Shown: piece after piece, positions 21,001-30,094 of the stretch
Layout: the number at the start of each line of letters is the position of its first letter
Numbering within the stretch: position 1 is the first letter of the stretch
DNA from: Owenia fusiformis
Lineage: Eukaryota > Annelida > Polychaeta > Sabellida > Oweniidae
Length of the DNA stretch: 64,000 nt
Assembly (NCBI GenBank): GCA_903813345.2
Contig: CAIIXF020000002.1
Span: 2,582,001 to 2,646,000, forward strand
Direction of reading: 5' to 3'
Position numbers and translations under genes: made by a program
Notes under the pieces: generated by a model
What the model saw: the letters and a program-made list of their open reading frames with translations, nothing else
The model's database searches: none
Told to the model about the DNA's origin: nothing

Positions 21001-23153
21001 TTTGCATTAAGTACTTGCCCACCATATCGGACATTGCCATGCCGAAGGTCTGGTGTAAGCTCAATGGATAACTTGTCTTTTAAGTATGGGGAGCCACTTT
21101 GAATTTCTCTTCGTAGTGCTATTGCAGGGCCCTACAAGAAATACATTTGTATAAAAAATACATGTATATATTTCAACTCATTGAGTTCATTATAATTATG
21201 TCTGAATTTTGAGTTTTCTAGGTGCATTAACTCATTGCTGACCAACCCCGAGATATTTCGTCTATGACGTCATAATCGTATGTGACCAACCCTGAGATAT
21301 CTTGGGGTGCTATCCAGTAATCGTCACATAAACTGTACCAGTTATCTTACCAAATATTCTAGTGGTCACTAGGGGAACCTGGTAGGGTGCAATTGAAATA
21401 GTTTGTCATTGGCTTCACAAATGGCATATAACTTAGTGCATAGGGTGTTGATACAGTCTATTTTATGCTTATGTGAAAACATGCAATTTTGCTATAATTT
21501 TCCATCAAAATTGCCAGTCACCAGCAGAAAACCTCCAAAAATACCTTTGGCCAGCAATGAGTTAAGATAAAAATGTGCGCCAATTACTCTACCTTTTTCC
21601 ATACATGTTGTAGCATAATTTTCCTGTTTTCAAGACAGTGTATCAGATGACTATAGGGCCTGAGATATCAGAAATGATAAAGTTTAAATAATTTTCTAAA
21701 GAATGTCATTTATCATAATATTTTGAACTATGTAATTTTCAACGATATGTAATTAATTATCAGGGGCGGATCCGGGAACCAACAAGGGGGCCCAAATTTC
21801 AGGTCAGAGAAAAAAACGTCCGTTTGGGCCCCTAAAACGCAAAAGTGGGCCCAAATTTTGAAATTTTGAGGCCCATTTTCTTCAAAATTTGGCCTGAATT
21901 TAAAAAATAAGGCCTTAAGAGGCCCAGTAATGACCAAAAAGGCCGACTTTTTGAGGGCCTTAAGGCCTTTTTTGGCCCAAAATTCTTTTTGGGCCCAATT
22001 TTTTTTTCTGGGCCCACCCAAGGGGGGGGGGCCCGGGCCCCCAGGCCCCCCCCCCCCCTAATCCGCCAGTGATTATTCACATAAAGATGAAAAATATCAC
22101 CAACTTCATTAATTATTCATACTCAAAATCAAGCAAATTATGCAATTGTTTTATCATGAAGATTTACCTACATTTACTGAAGAATGGCCAACTAAGGATG
22201 GGTGGGAACAACTATCAACATGATAACAGCCTCCAAAAACTCAAGGTTACCTCGGCCAATGCCAATGGCAAATTGGCAATCGTTTTTGACACTTGACAAA
22301 GAACTTGAAAAATGGTTACTTGAGCTAAAAGGGCAAAGGGCTAATTGCAACGTTAATGCAGAAAAGGAAAAACAGGATTCATTTTTGAATTTAGGGAAAA
22401 TTTTACCGACCATTGATGATCGAGGCATGATCCATTGATTTGATTGAATGATTTGATTTTTTATCAAACTAGGCTTGACAGGTATAAGGAGGATTGGCTC
22501 CCATGGTTCTAACTTGATATATTCTGCCATGTCGTGATTACAAAATTCAGAATTCAAAATTAAGCAGCCGCCATTTTTTCACTTCATAATCTGAATAGAC
22601 ATTTGGTCTTATTTACAAACAGAAATTTCAAGACTCAAAAGAAGTGATCAAGATATGGTTAAAATCTTTTAGATTGCTATTTTCGAGTTTACAGCCAGAT
22701 GACTGACATTACAACATTTTCATTCATGTCGCTCTAGGTTACGCTATTGCATAATGAGAATACAAAAAAGCACAAGAGACTAACTGCCATGGAAAAAGCG
22801 GCATGCGCACAACACAACAACAACAATAGACTATTGCTAAGATATCAGTCATTCTCCTTGCAGCTGTAGTCACTGAACAAATTTCTTGGAGATTAAACAA
22901 TAGAGTTAGAGCCGTAGGAGCAAATCCTGCTTGCCTTGGCTAAGTAAACTTATAGATCTAGTCTAGTCCTAATTGTTTTGAAAGTTAAAAAAACAAACTT
23001 TTTGGAATAAAAAATTGATATGTTTACCGGTGGCAATCTCAAAATGAACTGCTGCTCCAAGTCATATGAGGTATCTTCCTTTTTCTTTGATGAACTAGCT
23101 TTATTTTGTGCAACTTTCAGCGCCTTCAAACCCTTGATATTTATTTTACTCAT
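15100..23153 (-). CDS. TAF7: TAF7, TFIID subunit 7 (11 coding exons)
   Basis: Minus-strand coding exons, in order: 23153-23028, 21131-21000, 20106-20026, 19146-19053, 18541-18483, 18093-17883, 17631-17470, 17244-17161, 16758-16649, 15423-15364, 15132-15100. They join in phase to 383 aa (human 349). TAF7 is the TFIID subunit that binds TAF1 and holds its acetyltransferase in check in the nucleus. Matched blocks: LEQQFILRLPP, the TAFII55 core with LKDKLSIELTPDLRHG, ILESLKTTDRKTFYKTADVS, a Lys-rich KKKEKEKKYQWGHG, ITPPLKNVRSRRFRKT, VEKEVKRLFRTDNEAIDVKW, an acidic VSSSDEDNDD stretch and a C-terminal coiled coil (residues ~300-375). The last 11 residues (exon 15132-15100) fit least well. Exon 4 begins inside an 11-copy array of splice acceptors (19112-19703); using upstream copies would add 18 residues each, in frame. 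Confidence 0.95.
15510..15998. mobile_element. TTAA-flanked inverted-repeat element with a tRNA-like core, in a TAF7 intron
   Basis: Terminal inverted repeats of 26 bases (ACCTGCACATCGCTCCAAAA plus CGCAAT) are perfect, and both sides are flanked by TTAA (15506-15509 and 15999-16002). TTAA target duplication is the piggyBac hallmark, but these ends do not start CCC, so the class is open and TTAA could be part of the repeat. A tRNA-like segment sits inside (15792-15861). No transposase is present. Confidence 0.75.
15792..15861 (+). ncRNA. tRNA-derived Pol III promoter segment (SINE-like)
   Basis: It reads as a degenerate tRNA: an A-box-like TGGCCTTGCGG (one mismatch to TRGYNNARNNG), a loop with AGC in anticodon position, a good B box GGTTCAAATCC, and a T6 run right after CACTCCC that would stop Pol III. 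The acceptor stem does not pair, so it is not a working tRNA. The closest look is tRNA-Gly/Ala. It lies in the middle of the inverted-repeat element and antisense to TAF7. Confidence 0.6.
16843..17030. repeat. Interspersed repeat copy 1 (GGGGTTTCACTA...TTGCCTGCTGCT)
   Basis: A ~190-bp block that begins GCAGGGGTTTCACTAGAATT and ends GTTGCCTGCTGCTTAT. Two diverged copies are present: 40437-40580 (same strand) and 35465-35650 (opposite strand). It has no coding content; it lies in a TAF7 intron. Confidence 0.65.
18135..18441. repeat. 21-bp minisatellite in a TAF7 intron
   Basis: About 13 copies of a 21-base unit (GAGACAGAGGTTTAACATAT plus T). The left copies are more diverged (CTTAAACATAGTGAGACAG) than the right ones. 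Because 21 is a multiple of three, both strands show long open frames, which are artefacts of the period. It ends about 40 bases from exon 18483-18541. Confidence 0.85.
18636..18718. repeat. Hairpin (25-bp arms) in a TAF7 intron
   Basis: GAATACACCCCCGCAGGGCT (AGGCA) at 18636-18660 is mirrored by TGCCTAGCCCTAAGGGGTGT (ATTC) at 18695-18718, with two mismatches or gaps. It is probably the end of a small inverted-repeat element covering about 18600-18880. Confidence 0.6.
19112..19703 (-). repeat. TAF7: 11-copy, 54-bp array of TAF7 exon-4 splice acceptors
   Basis: Each minus-strand unit holds CACTAAT (branch-point-like), TTCCCTTTCAG (acceptor), and then the first 33-36 bases of TAF7 exon 4 (ATGTTGATATGTTCCGACCA...). 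The unit nearest the gene's 3' side (acceptor at 19147-19148) runs on into the conserved part of exon 4. The other ten lie upstream in the intron. The period is 54, divisible by three, and no unit carries a stop in the exon-4 frame, so reading from any upstream acceptor stays in frame and adds copies of MLICSDQMFIESLIIPFQ. Copies are almost identical (Ser/Pro and a few other changes), so the array is young or homogenised. Confidence 0.9.
20315..20745. mobile_element. Short copy of the GTCACCACC hairpin element
   Basis: Same family as 8445-10710, inverted: it begins CAAGGCATTAACAAAGACAA and ends at the hairpin GTCACCACTTTTTGGTGGTG. The internal AAGGTC/TGACCT minisatellite is about two diverged units. 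It lies in the TAF7 intron between exons 21000-21131 and 20026-20106. Confidence 0.75.
21761..22071. mobile_element. Small inverted-repeat DNA element with 5-bp target duplication
   Basis: It starts CAGGGGCGGATCC and ends with the inverse, AATCCGCCAGTG, flanked on both sides by ATTAT (21756-21760 and 22072-22076). The body is rich in GGCCC and poly-C/poly-G runs. The CAG...CTG-type ends and 5-bp duplication suit a non-autonomous hAT-like element. It lies in TAF7 intron 1. Confidence 0.75.
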
Positions 23154-23449
23154 GGTTTTGTGCGAGAGAAAAGTAAAGAAAAGTAAAAATGTTTTCAACC
23201 GGAAAGACACACAGACATCCGGATTTATAATTGATGACGTCATCGCACCTGTTTTATTACTCCGCAAATTTTTCAAAATTAATTACACAAAAATAGGATG
23301 ATGGTTATGCAAATATTTACAAATGAACCGTTTATTTATCAATCCAATGTGATAACTGTATAGATAAATTATTATTTACCTGACAACGGGTCCGTGACTC
23401 ATTCCAGACAGCGGCAGTGAGTCATCTTTCGATATGTGATGCGGCTATA
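23154..23449. promoter_or_regulatory. Probable divergent promoter (TAF7 left, plus-strand transcript right)
   Basis: 296 bases separate the TAF7 ATG (minus) from a plus-strand ATG with a consensus donor (23450-23462). No TATA box stands out; there are GTGACTCATTCCAGAC and TGATGACGTCATCG (23232-23245, a CRE/ATF-type palindrome). A housekeeping gene such as TAF7 with a divergent partner is common. Inferred from layout. Confidence 0.45.
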
Positions 23450-23462
23450 ATGGCTGAGAATG
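23450..23462 (+). other. Candidate first exon, ATG plus donor (partner exon unclear)
   Basis: ATGGCTGAGAATG is followed by GTAAGAAAG, a good 5' splice site. It would encode MAEN and end in phase 1. The next recognisable plus-strand exons (NIPA-type transporter, 30 kb onward) need phase 0, so a direct join gives a short upstream frame rather than an extended transporter. Either this is the 5' leader of that gene, or an exon between has been missed. Confidence 0.35.
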
Positions 23463-24131
23463 GTAAGAAAGTTTGCTCGATTTTTAATCGATTGTTAGGG
23501 ATTTAGGCAAAACTAAGCGTTCATTTGTGCAGCAGAAATGTACAGATAAATGTGCTACTATCATTTACGTATCGGATAAAACCAGTGATTAAGAGGAGGT
23601 TTCAAATTCTCGAGATAGGTGTGTCGGATGGAAAAAATTACATTTTTTTTATTTTTTCCAAGAATCCAGGCTCGTGTGTTGGATAGACCCTGTAAAGTGG
23701 ACTTGAATGTCAACTCAGTTGTGAATCTATTGGTCTCTGCCTTTCTCCTATTGTAACCTTATTCTTGCTTCTACCACTGGATCTAAAAAATAATGCCATT
23801 TGTATTTCCTACTTTTATTACCCTGACGACAGCATACGATGCTGCTTGTGTTATTTCTGTGTCTTATTTGCATATTTTTTATTGCATAATGAAATGATTA
23901 ATTTATTAATGTTTGATATTGAAGTCGTGGAAACAATGAAATGCCAATTAAAACTTTCAGTTCTGTTTCGTATTTGTCATGCATTTGCTGAAGAAATTGA
24001 AGTCACGCCACCTTTTTTTGCGTGACAAAATATGTCACACAAATATGCATTTTACCTAATAATTATCAAGCAAAAATATTGCTGTAGAAAAACTTGAACA
24101 CATCTGAAAAAATGAACACCGATACACAGAG

Positions 24132-25292
24132 CTGTCAAGTGTCCCGCGAATGGCGGGATTATCCCGCGAATTTGACCAAAATTTGGCTTATTCGCGTGTC
24201 CCGCGAATTCCCGCAAATGACGGCTTTGACCTCCGCGAATTTTCAAAATTGTAACAATCCCCGAGACTAAATAATTGTGATTATATTGTGATATAAGAAG
24301 CTAAGCTTTTTGCACTTTTGAGGAGTCAAGTTTACCTAATTTGAAAAGTGCTGCCGAACTCCCAGTGCATCAGATCATCGAAGACTGCTTTTGGAAGGAG
24401 CATATAGTTAAGTACACTTATAAAACTATGATTTTGATCCAAATAACACCATAGTTGGCTTCTAGCATGCCGTTTGGTATCAAAATAAAGAGGAAGAGTG
24501 CAAATTTCATTTTAATTACGGAAAAAGGGATGTATGTCACGATTAGTTCCAACGTTGGCCTTTTTACTACGCGTGTCACGGCCTTCATCTCAGAACTGAA
24601 CAAATGTTAGCAAACGCGAGTTCCAATAAATGGACACTGATATCTCGAAAAGAAACCTGACTCCCCATAATTTGATGTAGAATAATCAAACCCCTATACG
24701 AATAGGTACATTTTGATATATAACACTATGGGGGTAAATGTTTCATAGTTGGTCACGAACGCCATAAGTGCAAAGTATTCACAAGAATTTTTGAATTTCG
24801 TGTCGGATTACGGTACTCACACCTAAAGCGTGTTTTTTGATAGTTTAATAATAGTTCTATGCGTATTGTGTGGAATTGTGTTGACGTTTACTTAAGTTAA
24901 GTGCATTATATTTGATAAATCAGTATCTGAAAGTTTGATTCAAGAGTACTTTTACATAAAAAATCCTTGAATGTCCTGCGACATCCCGCAAAAGGTGGAT
25001 GTCCAGCAAAATCCCGCGAATTTAGGGCACTTTGTCTAGAAAAATTATCCCTCTCTGAAGTCTTTGGTGCTTACCCTGTTAATTGTCCCGCAAGTAGCGT
25101 GTTTGTCCCTCGAATGGTCCCGCGAAATCCCGCGAATTTGATCAAAATTTGACCTTTTAGCGCAATCACGCAAATCCCTTAAATGTCCCGCGAAATTCCG
25201 CGAATTTAGGTGGATGTCCCGCAAAATCCCGCGAATTTTTGGAACTGGGTCTAAAAAATCTGTCCCGCTAGAAAATCTTTGGGGGTTGACAG
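24132..25292. mobile_element. CCCGCGAAT-rich repeat element, about 1.2 kb
   Basis: The ends CTGTCAA (24132) and TTGACAG (25292) are inverted. Just inside each end, and through the right third, the words TGTCCCGCGAAT and ATCCCGCGAATTT recur many times. The middle (24260-24960) is plain AT-rich sequence. No transposase is present. It lies between the divergent promoter and the first NIPA-type exon. Confidence 0.5.
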
Positions 25293-25424
25293 TACTGGAT
25301 ACATCAAAAAAAGAATGCCAAAAACGAACGCATTTCGTTCGGAAATTTCACGGGAATTCCATATATGTCACGCTTTTGGTCGAAATTTATGCATATGTAA
25401 CGCATTTGCTTCAAAACTTTTTAT

Positions 25425-25790
25425 ACCACATCAAGCAGCAATTGACTGGTGGATAGACTAGTTGTTATGTGACTGAACCATATCAAGCAGCTGGAGGATA
25501 GACTTATGATAGTTGTTATGTGACTGAACCACATCAAGCAGCTGGAGGATAGACTTATGATAGTTGTTATGTGACTGAACCACATCAAGCAGCTGGAGGA
25601 TAGACTTATGATAGTTGTTATGTGACTGAACCACATCAAGCAGCTGGAGGATAGACTTATGATAGTTGTTATGTGACTGAACCACATCAAGCAGCTGGAG
25701 GATAGACTTATGATAGTTGTTATGTGACTGAACCACATCAAGCAGCTGGAGGATAGACTTATGATAGTTGTTATGTGATTGAACCAAGCC
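25425..25790. repeat. 51-bp minisatellite
   Basis: Six to seven near-identical copies of a 51-base unit (GTGACTGAACCACATCAAGC, AGCTGGAGGATAGACTTATG). The period is divisible by three, so two minus-strand frames stay open; there is no sign of a gene. Confidence 0.9.
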
Positions 25791-25929
25791 CAACTGCCTT
25801 TCAAGGCCACCTGTAATAACCAAAACGAAAAATGCTCCTTGTAACACACTCCCAAATTGATTGACCAGCAAATTCAAAACAATATTCCAAGAAGATGATT
25901 AAGACTGCATGTCTGTACGTCTACATTAC

Positions 25930-26118
25930 CAGGCCCGTAGCCAGGGGGAACCCCCCCCCCTGGCCCAAAATCTTTCAAAATCATGCAGTTTCTCACCATT
26001 TTGAGCACTTCTCTTGTGATTTTAGCCATATTTGGGCCAAAATTGTCAAATGTGAACCCCCCTGGAAATTTTTGAAAACTGCCCCCCCCCCCCTTGGCAA
26101 ATCCTGACTACGGGCCTG
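25930..26118. mobile_element. 189-bp inverted-repeat element, CAGGCCCGTAG family, copy 1
   Basis: Perfect 11-bp ends CAGGCCCGTAG / CTACGGGCCTG, flanked by ATTAC on both sides (25925-25929, 26119-26123). Poly-C tracts lie inside both ends. A second copy is at 41869-42064. Confidence 0.85.
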
Positions 26119-26791
26119 ATTACAGATGAAAATTCCTTCTCTCTTTAGGTTCTCTCAAATCAACTAGAATTTTAACTCAGTTACATATCTATCTATTCTA
26201 TTGGTCTAACCTTGACAGACCACTGCTTTGCAGCTTAAATGAATTGTGTTTGCCAACTTTCTCAAAACAAAACAAGCGTTCAAAGTGCTCCAAGCATAAA
26301 AATGTGAGGGATGATTTAATTAAAGGGGTAGAATTTATTCAAAGGACAAATGTATGTCTAGACTAAAAACTAATTCTTGTCTCAATACAGCTGTTATTTT
26401 TCTGAACTAATTGTCAAAACTTTTAGTTTTATGTGGCACCATGCCATGAACTTCAAAAAACATTGGGTTGAGCCGAATCTCCTATTTTGTTTGTCTCCTT
26501 TTGGAGAAATTAGATTTTCTCACCTTGTGAGCATTGAATAGGGGAGAGCATGGATGATTCACAATCGAAGATGGCCTAGCAAAATTGAAATTCTCCTTGA
26601 GGGTTAGAGAAAGGGTTAGGGTTGAAGTATTTTCGGCCATCTTCTGTTGTGGACCGAAAATCGTCACAGCATTAAATAGTGCCATTTTTATTATTGATTA
26701 TTACACTTTGTGTTTTTAGAGCCATTAATCCCCATCGATAGCACATTTAGTCACAAGGTAATTTTGGTTTCTTTGGTGATGGAGTAATGTT

Positions 26792-27183
26792 TATCCCACT
26801 GAACAAAGCAGGGATATAGAAAAGCCATCTATTCGTTTTTCATCTCCTATTCTTAATATCTACCACACTAAATTTTCACGAAAATAAATAGGTGATAGGA
26901 TTTGGTAAGATTCTTGTCAAGTAGGATTTTCAAGATGGCTGCTGAATTTAAAATAATTGCTTTTTCAGATGAAATATAATTTATGATAACTCAAGTACCA
27001 GTTATCAGATTTGTTCTCACCTCATAGACTTATTGCCTTAAATTTATATTAGCACATGTACTCAGATTTTTCATATGTCATTGGTGTAGGTCTTGCCAAA
27101 AGTAGAAACCCAAGATATCTATCATAACATGTTCAAAATAATTCAGTGATTTGATAAAATATGTAAATGTTCAGTGGGATATT
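26792..27183. mobile_element. Diverged copy of the TATCCCACYGAA...GGTGGGATA element
   Basis: It starts TTATCCCACTGAACAAAGC..GGGATATAGAAAAGCC and ends TTCAGTGGGATATTTTCC. It contains GATTTTCAAGATGGCTGCTG, the internal word of the larger copy at 33122-34220. Confidence 0.6.
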
Positions 27184-29627
27184 TTCCAGGGAGTTGATTA
27201 TTTTATTTTCAATAAGATTTAGTTTCATTTTTGGTAACTTTGACATATTGGGACTGGGTAGCTTCAACACCTTGTGAATTTGGTTCAAAATTTCCAATCT
27301 CGAAATAAGCCAATAATGCATTGATTTTAGAAATTGCACAGGACTTTTGTTCTTGCCAAAATCAAGCATAACAGAATTTCTAATTTCTAGCTAATTTCTG
27401 TCAAAGTTACTGTCACTGACTATTAGTATTGACTTTACCCTTTTTATACGACCTTCCGGTGGAAGTTGACTTTAACTCATTTTTCTTTATACTCCCAGAA
27501 ATATGTTGTTTTTGGTGAGCATTGAGCTACATATATTTACATTTATTATAAAAAATATAATTTTAATATAGAATCTGTTTAGTTAATACTACGTAAGATT
27601 AACCACTTCTATACTAGACCTGTACAATGTACAAACTGCTCTTGCTTTGAAATAATCTCATAGATTTTTGGATTATAATCGCACCCTTATTTTCTTTATC
27701 TCAACTTATAATAGGATCAAGTTTGAAACTCTAACATGCAATGAAAATCATTAAATTATTTAGTTCAAATTTTGCATGTTTTGGTTAAAAATACACAATT
27801 CCTGACCTAAAACATGTCAGTGTTTATTGTTGATCATGACATTAATTAAAAAGATTAACATTTTAATATTTATTGAAACACTTTAAAAAATGATGTCACA
27901 GACTAGGATTTTTCAAAATTTGCGATATTTGAAATGGATTTTTGATTTTTGCTTGTAAACCTTGATACACCCAACCAAAGACATTGTGGATGTGGCAGTC
28001 TAACTAATATTGTATCCCCCTTTTATTGCAAAAGATGGCATTTTTTGAAAAGGTCTATCTCAATTTATCATACAGCTGCATACAATTTTGATTACAAAGT
28101 GACGCCAGAGATAAAATTGACTCAGTTGAAATAAATTATAAATTATTTTATCTCGCAGTTTTGATAATTTGATATTATCGAATGCCAAAAGCAGGAACAA
28201 AACTTGTCATATTGCTGTTCATATTGTAAAAAATATTAGTTTCATTGAAATAGATTCACAAAATTGTATCGGAGAGGATTTTGTAAATGGGTAAAATTAA
28301 ACTGACCAACTGGCAGATACATGTATTTGATATCTTAATTTCAAGTGAAATTTATCTAATTAACATTTCACACTGAGAAAAATCTCATATGTTTTCTGCT
28401 TTTTTTATGACATCATTGTTTACTTTGTAACAACTTGTGCCTCTGAATCATTGATCTTCCAAGTTGGAACTTGGATTATTTACACCAAGGCCATTCCAAG
28501 TAATATATGTTTGACTTCCCCGCCACCAAAGATTTAGGCAAATTTTCAGTAAACAATGAACCGTTTTATTCAGAATAATCTTAAACATGTTAAACCCTTA
28601 AAGAATACAGTGAAAAAATCGGACTCAAATTAAGCCCCCTTCAACAGGACGTTAAACATATGTAATTTACTATAAATGGCCTTATGTATGTAACATGGTA
28701 ATTCACTGCATATGATTCTTCAATAACAGAATTTCTCTGCCATTGAAGATCAAGGTCTAATTTAGAATTATCAATTTTTACCATTGGACTTTGATAAGGC
28801 ATGTATGAACTTAAAGATATAAGTAAAAATCTTCTGGCGTTAGGTCTATATAAGAGATAACCAAGTATATAACCCACATTATGGTTCTTTGATTTAAACT
28901 AATTATTTTGGTATTTGGTGAATAGTTGAGGGGCAAAGGTAAAGAGGTTTTGGTCGTAAATTATATTTTATCGTGAACATTGGAAAGTAGTTGACAGATA
29001 TGCTAACGGATGTAGGTAGACTTTTCGTTCACATATTACAATGCTTTGTGGATTTTTCTAGATTCTGTAGTTTAACTAAATATGCATATAAAGTAAATGT
29101 GATTTTAAGTTCATAACTCAATTTTTGTAGATAAAGTTTAATTTATTTATTATGTTGTATGCTCAAGTTAATTTTTTTATATTGATTTATAGATCATACT
29201 GTAAAACAAAAATAAACATTCTGAGTGAAATATGGCAGGATTTACATGTTAATTTTCCTTGGGATTTAAAAGGAAGAGTAGAATTTATTTAGAAATGAAG
29301 TCCAAATACAAGAACTGCAGAAAAATAGATAAGCATTTTATTCTATGGATGGCAGATTTTGCAGTCTGGTGTAATGGGCGCAGCCTATAGGATGTATGAA
29401 GTATTTTGTGGTATTTTTGATCACATGGTGCTACATCGTCCAATCAGAATATTGGGATTTTAGGAATTGTGGGACAGTCATGTTTAAGGAAGCAGAACAT
29501 TTACCTTAATCTTTAACATTTTTTTTGTCAGGAGCTGAATGGAGTCAATGGATGCATATAAGTGCAGAGGCGACAACATATTTATTGTGAACTTCATTGT
29601 CAAGAACTATTGTAAAGACAGTTTCTT
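27184..29627 (+). other. AT-rich stretch with no feature recognised
   Basis: Either intron (if the transporter starts at 23450) or intergenic. I found no splice-bounded coding segment, RNA gene or clear repeat here apart from scattered A/T runs. Confidence 0.5.
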
Positions 29628-30022
29628 TTTATTGTAGAGACATACATGTAATGGTGATTTCTTCTATTCTAAATGTCTACTTCTTTATGCTGGGATATAT
29701 TGTAAATCTGTTTGGTATTGTAATTTTATATGAGAAGAACTATTGTTAAGACAACTCCTATTTATTGTAGAGACGTACTTCTTGTTGATTCTAAGTATAA
29801 TTCAATTCATATTTATTGTAGAGATGTTATGTGATATATTGTATACCTCATTGTTGAGATATATTGTAAAGACAACTTATTTTTATTGTAGAGATGTACT
29901 GGAGTGTGCTTCGTGATGATTCTAAGTATATGCCAACTCATATTTATTGTAGATATGTAGTGTGATATATTGTGTACTTCATTGTTGAGATATATTGTAA
30001 AGACAACTTAAATTTATTGTAG
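29628..30022 (+). repeat. Four-unit duplication of a splice acceptor and exon start before the NIPA-type gene
   Basis: TTTATTGTAG followed by AGA occurs at 29628, 29761, 29882 and 30013, spacing 121-133. After it, GAGATGTACTGGAGTGTGCT (copy near 29892) matches the sequence after 30022 (AGACGTACTGGAGTGTGCTT). Half-units with CATATTTATTGTAGAGATG lie between. The last copy leads into the first recognisable coding exon. Confidence 0.65.
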
Positions 30023-30094
30023 AGACGTACTGGAGTGTGCTTCTTGTTGATTCTAAGTGCCTTTGCCGTTTGTTGGGTAATCTTCAAATCAACG

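Noticed and set aside
25421-25877. Two overlapping minus-strand frames of about 140 codons
   Set aside because: Artefact of a 51-bp tandem repeat whose period is divisible by three.
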